Assembly (NCBI RefSeq): GCF_019175385.1
Contig: NC_083344.1
Location: forward strand, 27,530,231 to 27,594,230
Length of the DNA: 64,000 nt
Direction of reading: 5' to 3'
Source: Lycium barbarum
Lineage: Eukaryota; Streptophyta; Magnoliopsida; Solanales; Solanaceae
Made by a program: the position numbers and the translations under genes. Shown here piece after piece: positions 43,160 to 54,230 of the stretch (its first letter is position 1; the number at the start of each line of letters is the position of its first letter). The notes under the pieces are model-generated. The model saw only the letters and a list, made by a program, of their open reading frames with translations. It was not told where the DNA came from and did no database searches.

Positions 43160-46119
43160 TGTTATATCTCGCGTTTTTGCGCATTTGGAAAAATTTGGAA
43201 TAATCTTGCCTTCTAGGAAATAAGGCTATGATTTTATTTTATCTAACATATGTGTGATATTCATGAAAAATATTGATGCGGAAATGCGGAGGAAGGCCAA
43301 GGGAAAAAATTAAAATTTTGAAAATTAGTTCCGGGAATTACAAATAAGATACACAATGAATTGGGCTCAAAAACAAAATTACAAAATAGAGGCCCAATTA
43401 AGGAAGGTGGCCGGCCATGGCAAGATGAAAAGGCCCAAGCCCATGTCATTAAAATCATGTGATAAATAGACTTAAAAAGGGGCTTATTTTTCATTCATAA
43501 GTAAGAAGTTTCAAGAAAGAAAGGTGAGAGCCAAGACCAAGAGGCCTTTCGGCCAAAGCAAAAAAAAGGAGAAAATTTTTCAAGTTCTTCAACTTTGATC
43601 CAAAAATCTCTTCCTTCTTGAATTCTTGTTAAGTTTAAGGCCCTCTACAACGTGGTATAATTAGTTTGCCAAGAAAACTCCGTTTGCGGAAAGTGGAAAA
43701 TTGAAGAAAAAGGTAAGAATTTTATTCTTTTATGTTATGGAAGAAGTATACATGTTATAATGATTAGAATTGAATGAGAATTATGGGATTGTGTTGTGTA
43801 TGTGCATGGCTGTGTGTGTGTGAAAGTGGGTGTATGGCCGTGTGCTATAGGGTAGGAAAAGGAAGGTGAAATGCAATTTTATTTAGCTTGTTAGTTGTGT
43901 CGTTGTGGCATTTATGACGTAAATAAAGTTTTAACGAAGTGAGTTGGCATTGAAGTTGGTTGTATGTTGATATAGGAAATTATGTGATTTTTATATAATG
44001 GTGAAAGTAAGATTCTAGAATGAGAATTTATGTTGTTGTTAATGAATTTGGAAGGAAATAATGCGAGTTAGTATGTTCGTCGTAGTCGTTGACGTTTCGG
44101 ATGGAATATGGAAAGTGACGAATTTAAACTCATGTATATTGCTTGGAACATTATTGGAATGTGTTTGAATAACCTTGAATGAGAAAATGAATACGATAAT
44201 GTGGATGTTAGTTTGATGTTGTGAAGTTCGAATGAAAGTCGTCGCTTTATGTAGAAAAGAAGAATATTGACGTTAGACCTATTTTGTTGTGATTTGTGAT
44301 GTCTTTGGTATTGTGGGTTGTTGTTGATGATATATTGAGCCGAGCTAAGCCTCGGGGATGTTATATGTATAGGGGAAGTGCTGCCGAATTTCGGTAGACA
44401 AATATGAAGTTAAGTGAATTCTTAAAGTCTTGCAATTTCTAATTGGTAACTTTGACCATTTGTAGATTCTGAGCGAAACGGGATTTGAGTTTTGACGAGC
44501 GTAAGACGCATATAAGGTATGTAAGGCTACCCCATTCCTTCTTTTGGCATGTCCTAGGTATTCTAGGTCGATTTTTGAGTCCCGGAGGCAAATTCTGTTC
44601 CTGGAAATCCGAATTGGAAATCGAGTACTATTCATTCAATTGAATTGAACTATAAAACTCATATTTTGTTGAAAAGTGATCAAATGTCCAGAACTTTTGC
44701 AAATGTAATCGAATCGCTTCGAAACCTCCATGTATGATCCCATAGACCCCAAATGTCCGTGATTCATGTCCGCCACCTCGACTTGACCCGAGGCGGGCCC
44801 GCTAACATCGAGACTCCCTTGTTTGCTCTATGAGTCTCATTTTTGTATAATGTTGGCAAAGCACTGTTGTTTATGAATTCAGCTATCATAAAATAATGTT
44901 TTGACTGCCACGATATTCTAAATTATATTTTGAACCATAAATACTACTTTGGAAATACTTTTGTAAAACGAACCCCGTATTGACTAATTGTTCGAACTAC
45001 TTGACTAATGAGTTAGCATATGATTTTATCAAGTTTCAAAAGGTGTTTTGATATATAAATTGCATTGTTTGCTCACGACTCCGCTCGTGCCTATTTTTGA
45101 CTTCGTTCACTGGTTCCCGGGCCGGTTATGATTCGTGCGCCCTATGATTAATTCGGTCGTATGCTGTGTTACGGTTCCCGAGACCTCGCCATAGGGCCGG
45201 GTTCCGTTTGAAGTTATGCTGTGATATGGCTGGCGATATGCTATGATGATATGTGTGTTCGGGGATGTACGGAGATTTGAACCTTCTGGTGTTATGCTGT
45301 GTGTGGCGCCAGCGTCGGAGTGGTGACCACGTTCCTGAGCTTTGCATGATTTTATCTGCATTATGTATATATATGTTTTGGTACAGATTTTGATATACTG
45401 GTCAGTATTCCCCTTTTGTATCCGGTTTGTTTTTCAGTTGTGATTTACATTTCTGTACTCTATGCTTTACATACTCAGTACATCTTTCGTACTGACCCCC
45501 ATTCTTCGGGGGCTGCGTTTCATGCCCGCAGGTACAGAGATCAGTGATCTGCCAGTGTAGGCCACACGTTCTGCTACTACAGAGTGCTCCTTTGATCCGG
45601 AGCCCATATGTCGGTACATATCCCTTGTGATGTATATGCATATGTATATTTGACTATTTTGGGGTACGGCGGGGCCCTGTCCCGTCATATGTTTTCGTTC
45701 TGCATTTGTTGAGGCCTGTAGTCATATATGTGGGTCGAGGGTCCTATGTGTGTTTGCTTTAGTCACGATTTGTGTCTTAGTGCGGTCCGTCAGTTATGGT
45801 GGCCAAAATGGCCCTTATGTTGTATCTGTACATACGATTGGCGACGTATATTCCGCCAACATATCAGATTTGGATACGGCCAAATGGCCTGTATATTTGT
45901 ATATGTGCATTTGTACGGCGATGTGTATTCCGCCGCTCCTTCCTGTTCTGATATGATATTTTGATACGTGGGACCGCTTAAGACAAGTTTTGATTTGAAT
46001 TATGTTTAAATGGGTAATATGAAATTTGAGTTAAGTTTGGATTTGATAATTGCATATGTAAGTCTGTCTGGGTGCCCAAGTAGGGTGCCAGTCGTGTCCC
46101 ACGAGGTTGGGTCGTGACA
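43160..46119 (+). repeat. sLTR-3: solo LTR (2960 bp)
   Basis: TGTTATATC to GTCGTGACA with perfect duplication AAATT (43155-43159 and 46120-46124). Same family as sLTR-2 but without the 41-bp array. TATA-like GATAAATAG near 43461, donor AAAG/GTAAGA at 43713, GCTGCC box near 44380, donor-like AAGGTATGTAAGGCT near 44514. Confidence 0.95.
45476..45686 (+). other. Conserved LTR hairpin chain, sLTR-3 copy
   Basis: CAGTAC/GTACTG (45476-45494), CCCCC/GGGGG (45496-45512), CTGCG/CGCAG (45513-45530 region), GCTCC/GGAGC (45586-45603) and GGCGGG/CCCGTC (45668-45686). The cleanest copy in the window. Confidence 0.75.
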
Positions 46120-46123
46120 AAAT

Positions 46124-46950
46124 TGATATGATTCTTCGACTTAACAAAGAACCAATTGACTAAGATCATGTTATTGAAGCAATTGATGGGAAGATTTCAA
46201 GAAACGGACGTATCTAAGGCTATAGGTCTGAAAATTAGGTGATTCCAATATGAGGTGAAAAATGAGAATCTAACCTATCAGAATAACTATTTACTCTTTT
46301 AAATCAAGTAAATATTGAGGGTTAAATTATGGAATGAAAGTTAAGGTTCTGAGTACAAAATAGAACAAATGTTAATTAAGAAATGTGTTCTTGAATGATC
46401 AAGAACCAATAAAGTTCCTAAAGTCACCACTTGAAATCAATTACATGATAAAGAAACACCACACGCTATTGAAAATAAGAGAAACACTATCACCGCCTAG
46501 CTTGGAACCAAAAATAAAGATAAAGAAGAAAAAATAGAGAAAATAACTCTATTGCAAATAAGGGAAAAGCTCAAAAACATGAATTCTCGATTACATATCA
46601 TGTGAACCCTTTATATAGGCCTAGGGTGTCTTCTTTGATGACTACAAATCCATATTCTACTGTAGAAAGGAAATAGCTAAAACAAGGAAAGTAAAATCTC
46701 TATTCTATAAGGGAAAAAATAGAGAAAACTAGAATCCTACTAGAACTAGGGAAAATATACTACTACTGATAGGAAATTAAATTCCTAGTATAATATAAAT
46801 CAAGAAACAAGAAACCTATTTAGAAAAGGTTTCAAGAAACAAGAATTATCATTCTTGGAAGAAATTAATACTCAAACTTGAGCTGCTTGGACTTTATTGC
46901 CCTTGAATTCAATCTTGTGCTTCTTTATTTTCTTGGATTTCTTGATCTTT
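46124..46950 (-). repeat. Probable 5' LTR of RLG-5
   Basis: Begins TGATATGATTC after the AAATT copy, so before sLTR-3 landed the order was LTR, three bases, then TGGTATCAGAG, a normal LTR-primer site junction. On the minus strand it has GGCCTATATAAAGGG (about 46605-46620), a good TATA box. The outer boundary near 46950 is a guess from a TG/CA-like end (TTTCA). Confidence 0.55.
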
Positions 46951-49062
46951 CATCAATATGTAACTTTGAGAGTTTTCTATTGGTGATCATTTGATGTGGG
47001 TTGAGCTGTCTACCGACCAAAAGATATGGACTTGCTAATAAGGGAGGGGCTTTGCGAACATGGGTATTGGTATAAGGCAACTCAAGTGGTTTCTTTCTGG
47101 AGGGAATTTTTATGGTTGCATGGGATGGATTGGCATTATAGACATATTTAAGAAACATTCAATTGGAAAGGAGGTGCATACCTGATAGTCATAACAACAA
47201 GGTTCTTTGACTAGTTTCCTCATTGTATGTGCTCGATTGTGCATGCCAAGAGTGCATATCTGTTCTACCTTAAGCACTCTTTTTTTCATAGCCAATGGGG
47301 GTGGGGGGGGGGGGGAGATTTTACTTTATTCAATTCAACTTTAATTTGTCTTCCTTAGCTGCTTTACCTTTTCATGCAGGTTTGTATTGATTCCTGCTTC
47401 TTCTACACCCTTTATTTCTTTTGACAAGTTTTTTTTGCAGGTGTTCTTTGATAGGTTGTCCTTCCTTGCATTATTATACTTCTTTGTTCATACTCTAGCT
47501 TTTATTGCTTCGTCCATGCATCAGGTTCTCAGTAATGACATTTGAGAAGAGAGGTTTGTATACCCCCTTCTTATATAGTCCGTGTCTATCAAGACTGATC
47601 TCCTTCTTCTTCATGATAATGAGTATTGCACAGCTTCCAAACTCCTTTTATACTAGGCCTTTAGTGATAGGATTTCTTTCCTTTTATTGCCATGTGTGCA
47701 GATCATTCACACATATTCTTGAATCCTCTCACTATGGCCAAGATTTTTTTTTTATCAAGTACTATTGTTGGAGACTTGATGTTTCTTGGGTCTCCTTTTC
47801 TTGAATGGCAATTGCTCTGGACATACTTCTATTTGATTTGTGCCCTCTGATGTAGAGTCAATATGTATTTTCATCTCAGGGTACTTCTTACTCATGTGAG
47901 TTACCTTGACTTCGCTTGGATATAGATGTTGAGAGCTTTAACAGTTGTGTGAGATGGTTACACAGAAGTTACTGGCTTTTGAGCATTTATCCCTATAGGA
48001 GTCTCTTCCTTCGTTTACTTTATGCAGTTCCTACAATAGAGCTTTGGGTTTGTTATGCTCTAACTGCACCTCCTCTTTTACTGTATAGAGTAAACCTTGT
48101 TGGTCCCTCCAAGACTGCTTTGCTCGTTCTTTCATAGTTGTAATAGTTGACTGAAGTTCCTTCTTCTCCCGGTGCAGTGTTTCCTTCTCCTGGCTGATTT
48201 AAAATACATGCTCCCATAGTTCATTAATTATCTCTACTAGGTTCTCATGCTGTTCTTCTTGGTTTATGAAATCTGTTAATGAGATTTGTTTGAGAGAGAT
48301 GATTTTTTTCATTTTGATTTCTTTCACTTTTTAAAGGTCTTCATAGGCATCGAAAACAACAATATAGGCCACTTGTTCTAGTTCTTTCTTGGGATAGTTT
48401 TGGAACAACTTCCCTTAATGTTGAGAAATTCTCCGGAATGTCCTCATCTTCTGGTTCTATGTTGGAGTTTTCCATAAGTGCCAGTGTATATTCTTCTTCT
48501 AATTTTTCTAGAGCCATCAAGGATCTACCTGGGTTTACTCTCTCATCTTCATCATCACTTGAGGAATATCCAATGGCTGCTAAGGCTTTCTTTACAATAT
48601 GATCAGCCTGCTAGTGCTCATACTATTCGTAGGGACCTGTTCCCTCCATCAATTGTCAGGTTCATCTTTTATTTTTCATTGCCTTTCTGGATAGTATCTT
48701 ATAAAGTGGTCTCTACTTCCATATCCCCAACATCTATCTTGATTATTTCTCTGGGGCCCTCTAGTTCTTGAGGGGATTTCTCTGTTTTGGAAACCTTATT
48801 CTCAAATAAACATTTGAAAGCTTCTTGTGAGTAGGGCCATGTTTTCATCATTGATATCCTTGATGTGATTTGATGCAAGGACCAAGTTCACATCTTTTCT
48901 TGATAGAGCATTTTTCTGTACCTGGAGCTTCCTCATCTCATGTTTACAAATTTCTCATGAGGTCCTTTATGGTCATTATATTTAGGTCTTTGGCCTCCAT
49001 GATGACTTAATTTTGCTTTCCCATGAGTTAGGAAGAATATCAAGAAGTTTTTCAATCCTTTT
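46951..49062 (-). pseudogene. Decayed gag-pol stretch of RLC-1
   Basis: No long frames. Minus-strand scraps resemble copia sequence: KKALAAIGYSSSDDEDE and SLMALEKL (about 48500-48620), a stretch like the gag-to-protease spacer, and KKPLEL near 47080-47110, where copia integrase usually has KPLEL. A run of 12 G at about 47306-47318 is the only low-complexity tract. The rest is not identifiable. Confidence 0.45.
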
Positions 49063-49593
49063 TTATTGAGGAATCTCCACACCCAGAGAATCAAGTTCAT
49101 TGGTTATGTTGGTGAACCTATTGAACATCTCTTGGATGGATTCCCCTTCATTTATCTTAAATAACTCATACTGCTTATTTAAAACAGAGATCTTGAACTT
49201 CTTTACACGACTTGTTCCTTGGTGGGTGGTCATTTTGAGGTGTCTCACACTTCTTTGGCCATCTTGCAGGAGGATATTCTGCTATATTCTTCAACTCCAA
49301 AGCCACAAATAAGTATCTTTTTGGCCTTTGCATTCTTTTGGATGACCTGGAAATCCTTTTCTGTGTAGTTCTTCTTTTCTTTCGGTAAGGACGGTTGATG
49401 TTGACTCTTTGCCATATGAGGAAGTTGATGCTTTGAGAATAATTGAGCCATTCGGAATAATTTGCCATAGCTCTGGATCTTCGCCTATAATGTAGTCCTC
49501 TATTCGGGCTTTCCACCAGCCATAGTAATTTTCATTGAAGCATGGTAATCTTATGGTTGATTGACCTTCTTGTACTGTACCAGGTGCCGCCAT
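49063..49593 (-). pseudogene. gag of RLC-1
   Basis: ATG at 49593 (minus strand). First frame: PCFNENYYGWWKARIEDYI and DPELWQII, the copia Gag N-terminus. After a shift near 49330, VKKFKISVLNKQYELF and ESIQEMFNRFTNITNEL form the UBN2-type capsid helix region. At least two frameshifts. Confidence 0.87.
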
Positions 49594-49626
49594 CTTTTAA
49601 GGTACTAAGCCTTCGTAGAAAGGTCT

Positions 49627-49640
49627 AGCTCTGATACCAC
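49627..49640 (-). other. Primer-binding site of RLC-1
   Basis: Minus-strand GTGGTATCAGAGCT, tRNA-Met type, one base from the LTR and about 35 bp upstream of the gag ATG. Confidence 0.87.
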
Positions 49641-49641
49641 T

Positions 49642-50340
49642 TGTTGGATCGGGCTACTCCTATGCTTTCCAAGAATCAGATTCTTAGAACAATTTTCGTA
49701 AGAAGGTAATGCAGTGGAATGTAAAATGAACAAAAGGTAAATAGGCGGAAACACAGAAGAACCAAATCAATACGACTAAAGAACTACATGGATAAATCAT
49801 GATAAGCTCGGGTTCTTTGTTGTTTGGACTGTTTGCTTTTTTTGAGATGAAGGTGTTGAGTGCGCTCACTGTTGTCTCTCGTTGGAATATTTGTTGTTGT
49901 GGTTCACACTCCAAAGCTTGTTGGTGTTGTGTATATATAGTAGTAGTCTCCGCCATCAATGATTGAATCCAAGATGATTTTTGTTTCATTAATTGTGCCC
50001 AAAAACCAAACCTTATGTGACTTGAAACTTCCTTTCTTTCTTTGTATGTGTGTCGGCTTCCTTGTCCTACTACAATGCTAATTTCTAGATTGATCAACTT
50101 ATGATATTTGTAGAATATTACCCCTATTCTCTTTCTGCTTTGACATAGGATGGCTCCTTAAGCAATCCTTACTCATCATAAACTTGGAATCCTGACTATC
50201 TCTTAGAAATAAAGGCTTAGATATATTGTCCCATCTTTTAAATAAAGCTCCTCTTCTTGAGGTTGGGAAATAGGGTTTTTTCATCATATCCTGTGATGCT
50301 TCTTGATATCAGTATATCACTAAAAGAAATTAACAAAACA
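49642..50340 (-). repeat. 5' LTR of RLC-1
   Basis: Begins TGTTGGATCGGG on the plus strand. A minus-strand TATATATAC box lies at about 49931-49940. The outer end is uncertain; AACAAAACA at about 50341 is one candidate. Confidence 0.65.
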
Positions 50341-51124
50341 TTTTTAGACTATTTTAAGACAGTTTTAGTAGGAGATAATAGCAGCCAAAGTATGGAGGGA
50401 TTGAGATTGTAAGACATGCTTTATAAAGGCGGAAATTAAGATAGGTAGAAATTTAGAGATGAGAATAGAAGAAATGGGGATGAGATTTAGAAGACAGGAG
50501 GGATTTAATCAACTATAATTGTGACTAATCAACATAAGACTTGATACCTACACCTATTAATCAACAATCTAAGATGAATTCAACCCAAGGAAGAAGAGAC
50601 TTAAACTTATACATGAAAATCTAATCCTAGATTATCCAAGAGAGATTCAAGATAAGAGTTAAGAGAATCCACCCACTAATCCTAATACTAGCCAAACTAC
50701 CTCCATACAAGGAGAAAACACACTCAGATGAGTTTCATCATAAATCTGAATCCAAAGAATGAAAATAGGCTAAGGCAAGCTTATATAGTTTTGCCTTTAC
50801 ATGCATAGCCATAATTAATTAACTACTAGCCACATTTTGCATTTAACCATTAAGCCCTATTACAATAAAAGCCCAAAAGTGCCCTTTTCACAAATAACCC
50901 AAAATTGGGCCTTCATACACCCAATTGCGCTCTTAGCTTCTTTTGTGGCTTCCATCTTTTGGCCATCATATTTGTGCCTTTTCCAAACAATCATCCACAC
51001 TATGTATGCCCTTGTGAATTGTCTTTCCATGGCCTCCAAAGGCCCAATCTTCATTACCAAAGGACGTGTGACATGAGAATGTACGTCCAAGGCCCCATAA
51101 TCGCCCATGGGCTTCTTAGGATCA
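50341..51124 (-). repeat. Probable LTR of RLX
   Basis: Non-coding. A minus-strand ACTATATAAGCTTGCC box (about 50779-50794) marks a promoter, as in an LTR. At about 51118-51160 the minus strand reads GAAGAAGGGACGGATAATATG, a purine-rich stretch next to a TGATCC start. Boundaries not confirmed and no partner LTR found. Confidence 0.4.
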
Positions 51125-53400
51125 TATTATCCGTCCCTTCTTCAAAAGGATTCGTCCTCGAATTCGAACCTAGAAAAACCCAAGGGAAGACATAAAAAAA
51201 CATGGTCTTCAAAGCGTGAGGGTTAGCACAAAAGGCAACAATCACACTCTCACCCCAAGGAGGGATAAACTTGTGGGGCATCCACACATTAATAATTATC
51301 ATGAATAAAATTTGTACATATGAGGTATCAAAAAGTTGATTCCTCCAAGGTTCATGACATAAAGATAAAGTAATAAAACCAATGGATTAAAATACGAAGC
51401 ATGCAATACTACATTAGTTCTATTTGACATGAAGCACATTGGATCCTTAATTTTCAAACATGGACTCCTCCAAGGTAATGCCAAGACTAAGTCACACAAA
51501 ACATCATCGGGATCAAAAGGGAAGATTATCCACATATCACTATCAAGAACACAACTATATACCCCATAAGAACCCTTCACAACATAACATGCCCCCAACG
51601 TAAACATGAGCGTCATTATATGCAAATAAGTAGTAAAGAAAGGTATAACGAAAAACAACTTCCTCATCTATGTCATCCTCAAATGTAGACACATTACTAG
51701 GTTTAAGAACAAGATCATGCATTAGGTTACTATGACTTTTAACATGCAAGGAAGAATTAGCAATTTGTAGACAAGCATCAGCTTCCTTTTTAACATTTCC
51801 CTTCCCCATAAGTGTATTACAATTCCTCAAGGGAAGATCTCCGTCATAGGGAAGAGAGTTATCATTCCATAGTGGGTTACTAAACACCTTGTGGTCTACA
51901 AAGGTTACTACTTTTTCAATATCACCATTCACCCCACTAGGCACATCATCTTCAACAGTCATGTCAACATCAAATAAGACATTATCTTTAAAGAGTAAAC
52001 ATCAATAAATGATGGGGATTCAAATTATGAGATTTCACTCTTGCAAAGATAAGCATCATTTTTTAAAACACTTTCTTTCATATGACTATATATATGACAC
52101 ACAACACTATCATGACCTTGAGTCTCATCAAATGTCAACAGGGTTAAATCATGGGACTCAGCTTCATACGTATCAAATAAAGGTGGTGTGTCATATTCAC
52201 ATCCTTCCACATATCAACTTGGCCAAATTCATCACTAAATTGAGGCTTATAAAACACATCACAAGATTTATCAATTAATGGACTACCAATATAAGCAAGT
52301 TGACCAACACAAGTACTTAAACTAGCTGGACTCAGATCTTGCTAGAAGAGTCAATCCGATCATCAATAGGATCAACTAGTGGGTGAGCAATCATATCACA
52401 AGACAATGTACTAAAATTCAAATCACAAGTGTCAACACTAGGTGTACACAAATCGACCTCACAAGTAGAATCATTTCAGTCATCAAAAGGATCAAATAGT
52501 GTTCGAACACCTACATCAACTACATTGTCAACAATCATTAAAGATCTAAGCTCAACACATGGTAAAGATTCATTAAGCTCCCATAAGGATAAGATATTAC
52601 TCATACTAAAGTCAACATGTTGATCCACAAGATTTGTAGAGTTGAGATTAGCTAATTTACCTTGAAGTTCACACATAGCATCTTCTTTAACTCGGTTTTC
52701 AACTTTCAAGCTCATTTTCTCATTTAGAAAGCCTTTGATTGTCTCATGTATTTTCATAGCTTGAGGCTCTTCACTTGGATTTCTCATAAGAATACCTACA
52801 ACATCATCAAGACAACTAGAGACAAAAGAAAATTTACATGAGTTAGAAAAAGGCCGTGACAACCCTCTCACATCACTCCTCACAACCTCTCCTTTTCCAC
52901 TCTAGAGTTGTCAATTTTCTCTCCCTTACTCCTCTGAATCTTTTCTCTCTCAATTTCGGGGGAGTTGGGGCAAGTGCCAAGGATCCCTTTGGAAGGGTTG
53001 GGTGAACCCTTCACTTCTATTTTCCATTTCGCTTCACAAGGAGCGACCTTCTTTTCATTCAATTGTTTATCCTTGGTAAAGCGTTCCATGATGATCTTGA
53101 AGCTTATTTGAAATTGTTCCCAATTTGAAGGCTTAGGATCACTCACTTTAGGAAGTGGCTCGCTTGCATTTGCTTCTTGCTCTTTTGGAATGTGCTTGAT
53201 GCTCCTTTTTTTGCCATAGGGATGTAAAAAAAGACACCTCTAAAATTCTTTCAAGGCACTCCAAATCTCAATCGGGTTCCCCTTTACTCGCTCATGTTCA
53301 CAATGTTTGATAAGTATCTCCTTTAGGGTGCGAGAAGATAGCCCCACTTTATCTTCTTCCACGTAGTTGTAACGTTCAACGATCTCTTCCTACTTGTGCT
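51125..53400 (-). pseudogene. RLX: unrecognised retroelement coding region
   Basis: A chain of minus-strand open pieces alternating between two frames: 53146-52880 (WEQFQISFKIIMERFTKD), 52883-52476, 52210-52025, 51962-51555, 51667-51299 and 51302-51054. The middle is rich in Asp, Ser, Val and Cys with repeated short D-x-D/DPIDD runs. The end has SRTNPFEEGTDN, a motif I associate with the extreme C-terminus of some plant gypsy polyproteins. No RT, integrase or protease motif is visible. Two frames joined by small indels suggest one original protein of perhaps 750 residues. Confidence 0.45.
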
Positions 53401-53580
53401 CCCATTCGAAATAACCTTCTTCACTAGATTTAGGATACAAGATTGGCCACTCTACATTGGAATCACTCTCCCTTATAGGTTGATTTTTATTCTTATTAGG
53501 ATACATGTATACATAGGTGCACCTTCTTCAGAAATGAATATACAGAAATTTCCAAATCATATTTCATTACAATTCGTACC

Positions 53581-53594
53581 TGATATCAAAGTAG
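53581..53594 (+). other. Primer-site-like sequence of RLC-2
   Basis: TGATATCAAAGTAG, matching the tRNA-Met complement with three or so mismatches, at the expected place upstream of gag. Confidence 0.5.
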
Positions 53595-53657
53595 TGAGCT
53601 CGATCCAAAGTTTTTCACTAAAATTCATCTTCTGTGTCTCGTGTTTAGTGAAAACAA

Positions 53658-54230
53658 ATGCCTCAATCAACACCAACTGCTAGTGAAACAAGTAATGCTG
53701 AGAAGACAATAACCTATGACACCAATAACCCTTATAACCTCAATAATTCAGATTCACCAGGAATGACACTAGTCAATAGTGTATTTGATGGTAGAGGATA
53801 CCTAGGATGGAGGAGATATATCCTTCTATCTCTGTCAGCTAAGAAGAAACTTGGTTTCATAGCTTGCAAGTCTCCACATCTGAACTCTGCTGAATATGAA
53901 CATTGGAGTTGTGTCAATTATATGGTCATCACTTGGATCACAAATGCATTAAAAAAGACATTGCTGACAGTGTGATACACTCTAAGACAACAAAGGAACT
54001 GTGGAATAGTCTAGAACAAATGTTTGGCAGATCAAATGGTGCCAAACTCTATCACCTACAAAGAGAGATAACAAGTCTGGTATAAGGTAATGGTGATGTT
54101 GCTAAGTATTTCACTAAACTCAAGAAACTATGGGATAAACTAGATGCAGTTCATGTAATTGTATGTTTCTCTTGTGTTTGTGTGTGTGAGGGTCAAGCAA
54201 AATTAACAAAATATCTCGAAGATCAAAGAC
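53658..54230 (+). pseudogene. gag of RLC-2
   Basis: ATG at 53658. Carries NPYNLNNSDSPGMTLVN, FDGRGYLGWRR and LSAKKKLGFI, the Retrofit-type copia Gag start, then TKELWNSLEQMFGRSNGAKLYHLQREI. Frame changes near 53930 and a stop at 54083. The zinc knuckle and protease are missing: after about 54230 the sequence is already in the GAG-pre-integrase domain, so an internal deletion is likely. Confidence 0.85.

Larger units (their letters stand above)
39937..50340 (-). mobile_element. RLC-1: oldest copia element, host of RLG-1 and others
   Basis: Minus-strand Ty1/copia parts appear in order from right to left: LTR (49642 to about 50340), primer site, gag, a decayed gag-pol stretch, integrase, RT and RNase H up to 39937, where RLG-1 starts. 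Its 3' end should lie left of the window. RLG-5, sLTR-3 and a LINE fragment sit within it. All frames are broken. Confidence 0.8.

Noticed and set aside
46120..46135. Primer-binding site after sLTR-3, which would make it a 5' LTR
   Set aside because: AAATTGATATGATT only loosely resembles AAATTGGTATCAGA. The AAATT is accounted for as target duplication and the following TGATATG as the start of the RLG-5 LTR.
47300..47320. G-run as a polypurine tract of a copia element
   Set aside because: It lies inside decayed coding sequence of RLC-1 with no LTR next to it; likely a slippage tract.
50837..51195. Plus-strand frames near the RLX LTR
   Set aside because: They are antisense to the promoter-like and coding signals there and have no domain; shadows.
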